A DNA stretch of 64,000 nucleotides from Glycocaulis sp. GTDB lineage: Bacteria > Pseudomonadota > Alphaproteobacteria > Caulobacterales > Maricaulaceae. The stretch spans positions 124,001 to 188,000 of the forward strand of contig JAIUMI010000002.1 in the NCBI GenBank assembly GCA_022565665.1, in the 5' to 3' direction. Below, piece after piece: positions 28,844 to 36,387 of the stretch; the stretch's first letter is position 1; each line of letters begins with the position of its first letter. A program made the translations under genes and the position numbers. The notes below the pieces were generated by a model, which saw only the letters and a list, made by a program, of their open reading frames with translations, did no database searches and was not told the DNA's origin.

Positions 28844-30415
28844 ATGATCGATGCGGGCAAGCTCGTATCCATGGCCGATGTCGTGCGTCAGCAGGCGCGC
28901 ATCAATGGCGGTGTCACGGCGCAAATTCTGGGAGACCGCCGGACGAGCTATGCGGCGCTCGATGCCCATGCCAGCCGGGTGGCCAATGGCCTGATCGCGC
29001 TGGGGTGTGAGCCGGGTGCGCGCATCGGTCATTTGGGCAAGAACAGCGACTACTTTGCCGAGCTCCTCTTTGGTGCAGCCAAGGCGCGTTGCGTGCTGAC
29101 GGGCGTGAACTGGCGGCTCGCGGCGCCGGAAATCCTCTTCATCCTGAAGGATGCGGGCGTCACCACGCTCTTTGTCGATGCGGAATACTATCCGCTGGTC
29201 GAGGGGCTGCTGCCCTCCCTGCCCTCGCTGCGCACCGTCGTCGCGCTCGATGGCGGGCACGCCAGATGGAAGGGCTATGCCGGCTGGCGGGACGGCCAGT
29301 CTGACACCGACCCGATGCTGGCGACGGACCCGAAAGAGGACGTGCTCCAGCTCTACACCTCCGGCACGACGGGCCACCCGAAGGGCGTGGTGCTCTCTCA
29401 CGGCGCATATCTGTCCCTCTTCGAGCAGGGCCTGCATGACGGGTTTGTGCGGTGGGAGCCGGGCGATACCAACCTTGTCGCCATGCCCTATTTCCATGTG
29501 GCGGGCACGAACTGGGCGCTGCTGGGCTTCTATCAGGCGGCCACCAATATCATCGTGCGCGAGGTGGACCCGGTCGCCATCCTCGATCTCATCGAGCAGC
29601 ACAAGGTGCAGACCAGCTTCTTCGTGCCGGCCGTGATCCTGTTCCTGGTGCAGGCGAGCGCGATGAAGCCTCGCGATTTCTCCTCGCTGCGCCTCATTGC
29701 CTATGGCGCGTCGCCGATTGCCGAGGAATTGCTGCTGAAAGCGGCGAGGATTTTCGAGTGCGGCTTCCTGCAATTTTATGGCCTTACCGAGACCAATGGC
29801 GCGGCGGTGCATCTGCCGCCTGCTGACCATGATCCCGCGCGCGGCAAGCTGCGCGCCGCCGGCAAGCCGAATGCCGGTATCGAGATCCGCGTCGTGGGCG
29901 AGGATGGCAAGCCAGTGGCCCAGGGCGAGGTGGGCGAGGTGTGGATACGCGGCTCCAGCCTGATGAAAGGCTACTGGAACCGGCCCGACGCCACCGCCGA
30001 AGCGATCAATTCAGACGGCTGGTTCCGCTCCGGCGATGCCGGGTATCTGGATTCTGATGGCTATCTCTTCATCCATGACCGGGTGAAGGACATGATCATC
30101 TCGGGCGGCGAGAACATCTATCCGGCAGAGGTGGAAAACGCGCTCTTCTCCCATCCGGGCGTCGCCGATGTCGCCGTGATCGGCGTGCCGGACGAGCGCT
30201 GGGGCGAGGCGGTGAAGGCGGTGGTTGTGAAGGCGCCGGGCTCGGACGTGACGCCGGAAGCGCTCATCGCGCACGCAAGGGAACGTATCGCCGCCTACAA
30301 GGTGCCAAAGACCGTCGACTTCATCGACGCCCTGCCGCGCAATCCCACGGGCAAGATCCTCAAACGCGTTCTTCGTGAGCCCTACTGGAAGGGCCGGGAC
30401 CGGGCGGTGAGCTGA
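28844..30415 (+). CDS. AMP-binding acyl-CoA synthetase
   Basis: 523-aa member of the adenylate-forming family that activates a fatty or aryl carboxylic acid as its CoA thioester. Seen: P-loop YTSGTTGHPKGVVLSH, YFHVAGTN, YGLTET (FYGLTETNG), GWFRSGDAGYLDSDGYLF and the catalytic C-terminal PRNPTGKILKRVLRE with its lysine. The ATG at 28844 has a strong GGGAGGAG site 6 bases upstream; the frame continues to 28796 without one. Substrate chain length cannot be read. It stands alone, with the convergent SDR gene 7 bp downstream. Confidence 0.9.
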   Translation: MIDAGKLVSMADVVRQQARINGGVTAQILGDRRTSYAALDAHASRVANGLIALGCEPGARIGHLGKNSDYFAELLFGAAKARCVLTGVNWRLAAPEILFILKDAGVTTLFVDAEYYPLVEGLLPSLPSLRTVVALDGGHARWKGYAGWRDGQSDTDPMLATDPKEDVLQLYTSGTTGHPKGVVLSHGAYLSLFEQGLHDGFVRWEPGDTNLVAMPYFHVAGTNWALLGFYQAATNIIVREVDPVAILDLIEQHKVQTSFFVPAVILFLVQASAMKPRDFSSLRLIAYGASPIAEELLLKAARIFECGFLQFYGLTETNGAAVHLPPADHDPARGKLRAAGKPNAGIEIRVVGEDGKPVAQGEVGEVWIRGSSLMKGYWNRPDATAEAINSDGWFRSGDAGYLDSDGYLFIHDRVKDMIISGGENIYPAEVENALFSHPGVADVAVIGVPDERWGEAVKAVVVKAPGSDVTPEALIAHARERIAAYKVPKTVDFIDALPRNPTGKILKRVLREPYWKGRDRAVS

Positions 30416-30421
30416 GCGGAG

Positions 30422-31168
30422 CTAGGGCGCAATCTCTTCGCCTGCAAAGTCAAAACATCGGCCGGAGTGTTGCGGTGTCAGCGTGTCGATGACCTCCAGC
30501 AGGCGCAAGGCGCTGTAGTCCGGCGTGAAGAGCTTTCCCTCCGGCACATTGCCCTGAAAGGGCTCTGACAGCGCGGTATCCACCGTGCCGGGATGCAGGC
30601 CGATGATCAGCCCGTCCGGGCGCTTCCTGGCGAGCTCGATGGAGCAGGTGCGGATGATCTGGTTCAGCGCGGCTTTCGACGCCCGATAGGCGTGCCAGCC
30701 GCCCAGCCTGTTGTCCGAGATGGAGCCCACACGCGCCGACAGCGCGGCAAACACCGCCTTGCCCTCGCGCGGCAGGCGGCCCAGCACCGCTTTGGCCACA
30801 AGGGCCGGGCCGGTCGTATTGACGGCAAAGACGCGGGCCATTGCGTCCGCATCGATATGCCGCCAGGTCTTTTCGGGTGAAAGATCACCCTCATGGAGAA
30901 TACCGCTGGCCACGATGACGAGATGGACAGGGCCAGTGTCAAAAGCGGCGGCAATCGCCGGTTCGATGGTGGCCGGGTCTTCCAGATCGATCCTGCCAGA
31001 TGTGATCTTTGCGCCTTCGGGCGCGCGTCCTGAGCGCGACAGGGCGGTTACCCCGGCGCAGCGCGGATCACCAGCCAGATGGCGCACGAACCCGCCGCCA
31101 ATGCCGCCGGATGCGCCAATTACCAGCGCACGATAGTGTTCAGGAAGAGAGCTGAGTGAGAGCGTCAT
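30422..31168 (-). CDS. Short-chain dehydrogenase/reductase (C-factor-like)
   Basis: 248 aa. NAD(P) loop GASGGIGGG at residues ~18-26, catalytic YRASK (HAYRASKAALNQ), and HPGTVDTALSEPF after it. Closely parallels the SDR at 12353 in the segment around the active site (GSI-[AS]-DN...AYRASKAALN), so the two are paralogues of the C-factor (CsgA)-like subgroup. It follows the response regulator gene by 50 bp on the same strand. Substrate unknown. Confidence 0.88.
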   Translation of the reverse strand: MTLSLSSLPEHYRALVIGASGGIGGGFVRHLAGDPRCAGVTALSRSGRAPEGAKITSGRIDLEDPATIEPAIAAAFDTGPVHLVIVASGILHEGDLSPEKTWRHIDADAMARVFAVNTTGPALVAKAVLGRLPREGKAVFAALSARVGSISDNRLGGWHAYRASKAALNQIIRTCSIELARKRPDGLIIGLHPGTVDTALSEPFQGNVPEGKLFTPDYSALRLLEVIDTLTPQHSGRCFDFAGEEIAP

Positions 31169-31218
31169 GCCCTGTCAGCTAGTGCGACAAGCGCACCGGT
31201 AAAGAGACACCGTTCAGC

Positions 31219-31629
31219 CTAGAGATGCAGTGCATCGTCAGCCGCGTCCTGCACCTTGCGCAGCAGGCGGAAGCTCGCCGTACGGTCCTTGCCGTTGAAG
31301 AACTCGTTCTTGTCCAGAATGGTCAGATGCGCGCCCAGCGCCTCGGCGTCCACGCGCGCAGACCCGGTCAGGATCAGGACAGGCGCGCCCTTGGCGATCT
31401 TCTCGGTCGTGCGCACCGTGTCCATCGGGTCGATGGAATCGGGCAGGCGCAGATCCACGATCAGAAGATCATACTGGCGCCGGGCGAGCTTGCGCTTGGC
31501 GTCATGGAGCGTGCGCACCACTTCCAGTTCCAGATCATAGCCGCCCGCATCACACAGGGCCTGCTGCAAGAGCATGGCATCGGCAAAATCATCTTCGACG
31601 TGAAGCACGCGCACGGAGAACGCTCCCAT
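31219..31629 (-). CDS. Single-domain response regulator
   Basis: 136-aa CheY-like receiver without an output domain. Acidic pair in HVEDDFADA, phospho-acceptor D59 in LLIVDLRLPDS, T in ILTGSA and the lysine in ILDKNEFF. Lacking a DNA-binding domain, it should act through protein contacts or a phosphorelay. It lies 55 bp downstream of folD and no kinase gene is adjacent; the ethylene-receptor-like kinase at 33434 is the nearest on the same strand. Confidence 0.88.
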   Translation of the reverse strand: MGAFSVRVLHVEDDFADAMLLQQALCDAGGYDLELEVVRTLHDAKRKLARRQYDLLIVDLRLPDSIDPMDTVRTTEKIAKGAPVLILTGSARVDAEALGAHLTILDKNEFFNGKDRTASFRLLRKVQDAADDALHL

Positions 31630-31684
31630 TCATATGGATATTCAAAGATAGGTTCACGTGATTAGCAAACCGTTAAGCTTTGAT

Positions 31685-32596
31685 CTATCCCGACAGGATA
31701 TCAGGCCGGGCGAGGTCCCGGCGCGCAGCGGCAGCGTCCAGCGTATTGACCAGCAGCATGGCGATCGTCATCGGGCCGATCCCGCCCGGCACCGGCGTGA
31801 TGAAGCCGGCATGGCGCGAAGCCTCCTCAAAGGCGACGTCCCCGATCAGCCCGGTCTCGCCACGGTTGATGCCTACATCGAGCACACACGCGCCCGGCTT
31901 GATCCAGTCACCGCGCACCATTTCCGCGCGGCCGGCAGCCGCCACCAGAATGTCGGCAGAACGGCACAGCCCGGCCAGATCACGCGTGCGCGAATGGGCG
32001 AGCGTCACCGTGCAGTTCTGCTCCAGAAGCAGCAGGGCGGCCGGCTTGCCCACAAGGATGGAGCGCCCGATCACCACCGCGTTGAGCCCGGACAGGTCAC
32101 CCAGCGCCTGCCTTGCCAGCCATACACAGCCCGTGGGTGTGCAAGGCCGCAGGCCCGGCGCGCCCAGCACCAGACGCCCGGCACTGGCCGCTGTCAGCCC
32201 GTCCACATCCTTGGCCGGGTCGATGGCCTCCACCACGCGGCGCGCATCGATATGGGCTGGCAGCGGCATCTGGACGAGAATCCCGTCCACACCGTCATCA
32301 GCGTTGAGCGTTTTGACCAGGGCGATGAGATCGGCTTCTGACAGACTGGCCGGGCGGCGGTGTTCCAGCGAGGTCATGCCCGCCGCCTCGGTGCGGCGTA
32401 CCTTGTTCCTGACATAGACATCGCTGGCCGGGTCATCACCTACCAGCACGACGGCCAGACAGGGTTTGCGTCCCAGCTGACCGGCGAGCGCTTGGGCGCC
32501 TTGCGCCACGCGCGCATCGATCGCAGCGGCAGCGGCCTTGCCGTCAATGATGGCGGCCAGCCCTTCGCGGGGACGGATGAAGGCGGGGCGCGTCAC
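31685..32596 (-). CDS. folD: Methylenetetrahydrofolate dehydrogenase/cyclohydrolase
   Basis: 303-aa bifunctional cytosolic enzyme interconverting 5,10-methylene-, methenyl- and 10-formyl-tetrahydrofolate with NADP. Seen: [14 protein letters not shown] (Tyr and Lys of the active site), [25 protein letters not shown], and the NADP-binding [18 protein letters not shown], ending with [20 protein letters not shown] start follows GGGGCGAGGC; no in-frame ATG sits better. It begins 9 bases after yggT and is probably co-transcribed with it. Confidence 0.96.
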   Translation of the reverse strand: MTRPAFIRPREGLAAIIDGKAAAAAIDARVAQGAQALAGQLGRKPCLAVVLVGDDPASDVYVRNKVRRTEAAGMTSLEHRRPASLSEADLIALVKTLNADDGVDGILVQMPLPAHIDARRVVEAIDPAKDVDGLTAASAGRLVLGAPGLRPCTPTGCVWLARQALGDLSGLNAVVIGRSILVGKPAALLLLEQNCTVTLAHSRTRDLAGLCRSADILVAAAGRAEMVRGDWIKPGACVLDVGINRGETGLIGDVAFEEASRHAGFITPVPGGIGPMTIAMLLVNTLDAAAARRDLARPDILSG

Positions 32597-32605
32597 GCCT
32601 CGCCC

Positions 32606-32911
32606 CTAGCCCAGAAGCGGGAAGAGCTGCCCCATGATCACCCACTCGCGGATGAAGAAGATCAGCAGGAGCAGGATGATCGGCGAGAGGTCGATCCCCC
32701 CGAGCGGCGGCAGGATGCGCCGGATGGGAGAGAGAAGCGGCTCCGTGATCGCACTGGTGAGCCGCCAGACCGTGTTGACGAACTGGTTGCGTGGATTGAC
32801 CACGTTGAAGGCCACCAGCCAGCTCATGATCACATTGATGAACACCACCAGAACCAGAAGGTTCAGAAGCGGGATGATGAAATAAACGATCAGCGCCTGT
32901 CCAAACGACAT
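32606..32911 (-). CDS. YggT family inner-membrane protein
   Basis: 101 aa with two hydrophobic segments (~8-30 and ~75-98) flanking the signature [18 protein letters not shown]. YggT proteins are small membrane proteins of unresolved function, linked to osmotic tolerance and to cell-division or photosystem assembly in other lineages. Upstream of folD by 9 bases, same strand. Confidence 0.93.
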   Translation of the reverse strand: MSFGQALIVYFIIPLLNLLVLVVFINVIMSWLVAFNVVNPRNQFVNTVWRLTSAITEPLLSPIRRILPPLGGIDLSPIILLLLIFFIREWVIMGQLFPLLG

Positions 32912-33000
32912 GAAGGGGCTCCGGCGAGAGGCGGAAAAGATGATGGCGTCTGTCTAGCCGTGCGGACCGGCCAAGGGCAAGCAGCCAGCGCGGCTGGCGG

Positions 33001-33411
33001 CTAGTGACGGCCGGGAAAGTGCGCGTGGTCGCGCCAGAAGCGGCACACTGCGTCTGCCACCTGCTGATAACCGCCAAGGCTGTCCGGCTTTCGCAAATAG
33101 GCATTGGCCCCGGCCTCATAGGCCCGGTCCACATCTCCCGGATGATTGGAGGAGGAGAAGACGATGATCGGCACCATTATCTGCCCGCTACTTGTCCGCA
33201 GTGTATGGAGCACTTCATGCCCGGAAAGGCCCGGCATGTTCAGATCCAGCAGCATCAGGTCGAACCGGCTTGTCCGCAGCGCATCGAGCGCGGCCTGACC
33301 GCCCGGTACATGCATCAGATTGGTGCCCTTCATATCCGCGAAGGCGCGCTTGGTGAGGAAAGCATCGCTGTCATCATCCTCGACCAGCAGAAGTCTCAGG
33401 CTGGCGACCAT
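33001..33411 (-). CDS. Single-domain response regulator (Rcp1-like), partner of the adjacent kinase
   Basis: 136-aa receiver of the type often paired with phytochrome-like kinases (Rcp1). Acidic residues in LLVEDDDSDAFL, acceptor aspartate in LMLLDLNMPGLSG, S/T in VFSSSNHPGD and lysine in YLRKPDS. The SSNHP-x-D segment is characteristic of the Rcp1 group. It starts 22 bases after the stop of the ethylene-receptor-like kinase, so the two form an operon and most likely a cognate pair. No output domain. Confidence 0.9.
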   Translation of the reverse strand: MVASLRLLLVEDDDSDAFLTKRAFADMKGTNLMHVPGGQAALDALRTSRFDLMLLDLNMPGLSGHEVLHTLRTSSGQIMVPIIVFSSSNHPGDVDRAYEAGANAYLRKPDSLGGYQQVADAVCRFWRDHAHFPGRH

Positions 33412-33433
33412 TGTTCAGGCCTCCCTGCTCGCT

Positions 33434-34648
33434 TCAACTTCCCGTCAGCACTTTTGAACCCGCTGACGGCAGGGTCAGACAGAAGCGTGCCCCCTTAAGA
33501 TGGGTTTCGTCCAGCCAAATCTCGCCGCCATGGCTTTCAACTATTTGACGGCAGAAGGCCAATCCCACGCCCATGCCCGGATATCGCGAGCCGTCATGCA
33601 GGCGTTTCATCATCTCGAATATCGTGTCGGCATGGCGCGGCTCGATGCCGATTCCGTTGTCGGCAACGCAGATTTTCACCATGCCATCGTCGCGCGGCTT
33701 GCCTGCCGACACCGTGATCTGCGGCGGCTCGTCTCCGCGGTACTTGATCGCATTGCCGAGAAGATTCTGGAAAAGCTGGGTGAGCAATACCTGATCACCC
33801 CGGATCCGCGGCAGGGCCGATAGGCTTATCTGCGCGCCGCTTTCCGCGATCTCGTCATCCAGTCCCGCCTTCGCTTCTTCCAGAACCTTCTTCAGCGATA
33901 CCGGCTTCATCTCCGGCAAGCGGTTCACCAGCTGGGCGTATTCCTGCAGGACGCGGATCAGCGTCCGGGCGCGCTCCGACCCCTGACGCACCTTGTCCAG
34001 ATGGGACCGGCCTTCTTCTGACAGGCGGTTGGCCTCCTCCTGCTCCAGCAATTGCGAGAACAGGGTGATGTGGCGCAGGGGCGCCTGCAGATCGTGGGCT
34101 GCAGTGGCCGCAAACTGGCGCAGCGCGGTATTGGCCCGCTCCAGATCGCGCGTGCGCTGCATGACGCGCCGTTCAAGATCGGCGGTCAGCGCCATCAGCT
34201 CGGCTTCGGCCTGATCTCGCCGGCCTATCTCCTCCTGCAGGGCCATATTGGTCCGCGAGAGCTGCTGCGCGGATGGCAGTGCCAGCGCGCGCGGCAGTAA
34301 CGGCCACAGCACGATAGCGGTCGCAAGGGAGACCGCCGCCGTTGCCGCCTTGATCATGCCCTGTATCTGGTAATCGGGATTCCACACCGTCCAGATGGAA
34401 AACAAGTGTGTCGTCCCGCACAGAACGATGAAGGCCACAAAGAGCCAAGCCACAGGCCGGTAGATCAGGTCCGGCCTGCGCAGCGCGAAAATCATCATCG
34501 CGGCAGGGATGGAGAAATAGCTGAATGCGATCACCGCATCGGCGGCAACATGCGTCCAGAGAATGGACGGCTCCCAGAGATAGCACATGCCGTGTGGCAT
34601 GAAACCGTGTGTGGACAGGCTGCCGTGTCCGGCACCAAGCATGGCCAT
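33434..34648 (-). CDS. Histidine kinase with ethylene-receptor-like membrane sensor
   Basis: 404 aa. Residues ~25-120 form three membrane helices matching the ethylene-binding domain of plant ETR1. VAADAVIAFSYFSIP carries the equivalent of D25 and of Y32/I35/P36 (here D37, Y44, I47, P48). FIVLCGTTHL carries the Cu(I)-binding Cys/His pair (C77, H81; C65 and H69 in ETR1), at the same D-to-C distance of 40. MIKAATAAVSLATA resembles helix 3 including its lysine. A short coiled coil (~125-175) follows with no GAF domain, then HisKA with AAHDLQAPLRH (H185) and HATPase_c (NLLGNAIKYR, ADNGIGIEP, GMGVGLAFC). Copper-dependent ethylene sensing is inferred, not shown. A second ATG at 34642 is better spaced from GGGG and may be the true start. 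Confidence 0.9.
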   Translation of the reverse strand: MAMLGAGHGSLSTHGFMPHGMCYLWEPSILWTHVAADAVIAFSYFSIPAAMMIFALRRPDLIYRPVAWLFVAFIVLCGTTHLFSIWTVWNPDYQIQGMIKAATAAVSLATAIVLWPLLPRALALPSAQQLSRTNMALQEEIGRRDQAEAELMALTADLERRVMQRTRDLERANTALRQFAATAAHDLQAPLRHITLFSQLLEQEEANRLSEEGRSHLDKVRQGSERARTLIRVLQEYAQLVNRLPEMKPVSLKKVLEEAKAGLDDEIAESGAQISLSALPRIRGDQVLLTQLFQNLLGNAIKYRGDEPPQITVSAGKPRDDGMVKICVADNGIGIEPRHADTIFEMMKRLHDGSRYPGMGVGLAFCRQIVESHGGEIWLDETHLKGARFCLTLPSAGSKVLTGS

Positions 34649-34795
34649 CCCCCTGACATTGCGGTGATGCGGACTATGAGGGCGCTGAGCAGCACGTCAA
34701 GAAAACTCCGCCCGCCCGCGTGCTGGGAAATGGCCCATGTTCAACACCTGCTTGACAACATCCCCTGCCCGGCACTACCTCCCATGCTCCGCGAT

Positions 34796-34871
<76 letters not shown>

Positions 34872-35196
34872 TCCTTCCAGATACATAAATGTTCCAGACC
34901 CGCCCTTGAGGCGGCGGTAAGCCGTGCGCAGCCATTTCGCGAATATGGGCAGGAAGAAGGCAGGCGCCGCTGGCGCGAACGCCTCGATGACCGCTGGCTG
35001 CACACATACTATCAGCCACTTAAGGACGACATGAACGCCAGATGAACGCGATCTGGTTGAATTTATTAACTTCTTTTCGCCTCATTCAGGATTAATTTTA
35101 CGCAAACTTGCCCCCTAGCTCTGGGATTGCCGGGACGCGGGGTCCCGGTCGAGAACCGCCCTTGAACAGGCCGGACACGGGGCTAGGGGAATATCC
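34872..35196. other. Intergenic region before wecB, possible gene remnant
   Basis: About 325 bases. A frame ending at 35045 reads like a protein tail ([18 protein letters not shown]..., then [12 protein letters not shown]), but it has no start codon of its own and runs back into the tRNA, so at most it is a decayed gene. From ~35046 to 35100 the sequence becomes AT-rich (TTGAATTTATTAACTTC), a likely site of the wecB promoter. No repeat or att-like duplication of tRNA-Ala seen. Confidence 0.35.
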
Positions 35197-36387
35197 ATGA
35201 TCATCGACCTGGTAGCCGGAACACGGCCCGAAGTTGTCAAGCTTGCCCCCGTTTACCGGGCGCTTTCCGGCATTCGGGACGTGAAGGTCCGCTGGATGGC
35301 GACCGGGCAGCACGGCCATCTGGCCGATCAGGCGCTGGACGTGTTTGGAATTGAACCCGATGTGCGCCTCGACCTGGACTGGGACCGCTCCTCACTGGCC
35401 TCGCTGACCGCGCGCCTGATGGATGCGCTGGGCGAACGCTTCCGCCGCGACATGCCGGACTATGTGATCGTGCAGGGCGATACGGCGACGGCCTTTGCCG
35501 CTGCCCAGGCAGCCTTCCTGCTGCGCATTCCGGTGGGCCATGTCGAGGCGGGTCTGAGGTCCGGCGATGTGGATTCGCCCTTCCCTGAAGAAGGTTTCCG
35601 CCAGCTCATCGCCCGCATCGCGCAGGACCATTTTGCCCCCACACCGGCAGGCGCGCGCAATCTGCGCCGCGAAGGCATCAATCCGAACACGATACGCGTC
35701 ACCGGCAATACGGTGGTGGACGCCGTGACAGAGATCGGCCGCACGGTCACACGCCCTGACGTGCTGGACGGTGTCGCGCCGGACGCGCGCATCGCGCTGG
35801 TCACCGTTCACCGGCGCGAGAACTGGGATGGCGGCGCGGTACGCATCTGCAAGGCCATACTGCGCCTGCGCGATCTGTTCCCCGACCTGCATTTCATCAT
35901 CGCCACGCACACCAATCCGCGTGTTCTGGGGCCCGTCACCGAGGCGCTGTCCGGGCAGGAACGCATCACGCTGAGCGAACCGCTGGCCTATCCGGACTTC
36001 ATCGGCGTGCTCAAGGCCGCCCATATCGTGCTGTCGGACTCCGGCGGCGTGCAGGAGGAGGCGCCAAGCTTTGGCGTGCCGGTTCTGGTCCTGCGCAACG
36101 CGACCGAGCGGGCCGAAGCGGTCAGGGCCGGTGTTGCGCGGCTGGTCGGCTCCAGCACTGACCGGATCGTGCGCGAAGCCTCGCGCCTTCTCAGCTCCCC
36201 GCGCCGCCATGCGCGCATGGCGGTCGCGAAAAGCCCGTTCGGCGACGGGCACGCCGGCGAACGTATCGCCCGCATCATCACAGCCAGCATGGCGCAGGCC
36301 AGCCCTGCCCGCGCGGCGCCGCAAGGGGAACACAAGCCTGTGCGCACAAGCCGGGACGGTGTATTAACGAATGTAAACGCCGCATGA
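35197..36387 (+). CDS. wecB: UDP-N-acetylglucosamine 2-epimerase (non-hydrolysing)
   Basis: 396-aa cytosolic enzyme interconverting UDP-GlcNAc and UDP-ManNAc. Family signatures in order: GTRPEVVKLAPV (8-19), ATGQHGHL, VIVQGDTATAFAAA, HVEAGLRSGD, TGNTVVDAV, TVHRREN and SDSGGVQEEAPSFGVPVLVLR-type block with the uracil/ribose-binding Ser and Glu. Slightly longer than E. coli WecB through a C-terminal tail. It overlaps the next gene (ATGA), a glycosyltransferase of the NfrB family, suggesting that it supplies UDP-ManNAc to that enzyme. Confidence 0.93.
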   Translation: MIIDLVAGTRPEVVKLAPVYRALSGIRDVKVRWMATGQHGHLADQALDVFGIEPDVRLDLDWDRSSLASLTARLMDALGERFRRDMPDYVIVQGDTATAFAAAQAAFLLRIPVGHVEAGLRSGDVDSPFPEEGFRQLIARIAQDHFAPTPAGARNLRREGINPNTIRVTGNTVVDAVTEIGRTVTRPDVLDGVAPDARIALVTVHRRENWDGGAVRICKAILRLRDLFPDLHFIIATHTNPRVLGPVTEALSGQERITLSEPLAYPDFIGVLKAAHIVLSDSGGVQEEAPSFGVPVLVLRNATERAEAVRAGVARLVGSSTDRIVREASRLLSSPRRHARMAVAKSPFGDGHAGERIARIITASMAQASPARAAPQGEHKPVRTSRDGVLTNVNAA

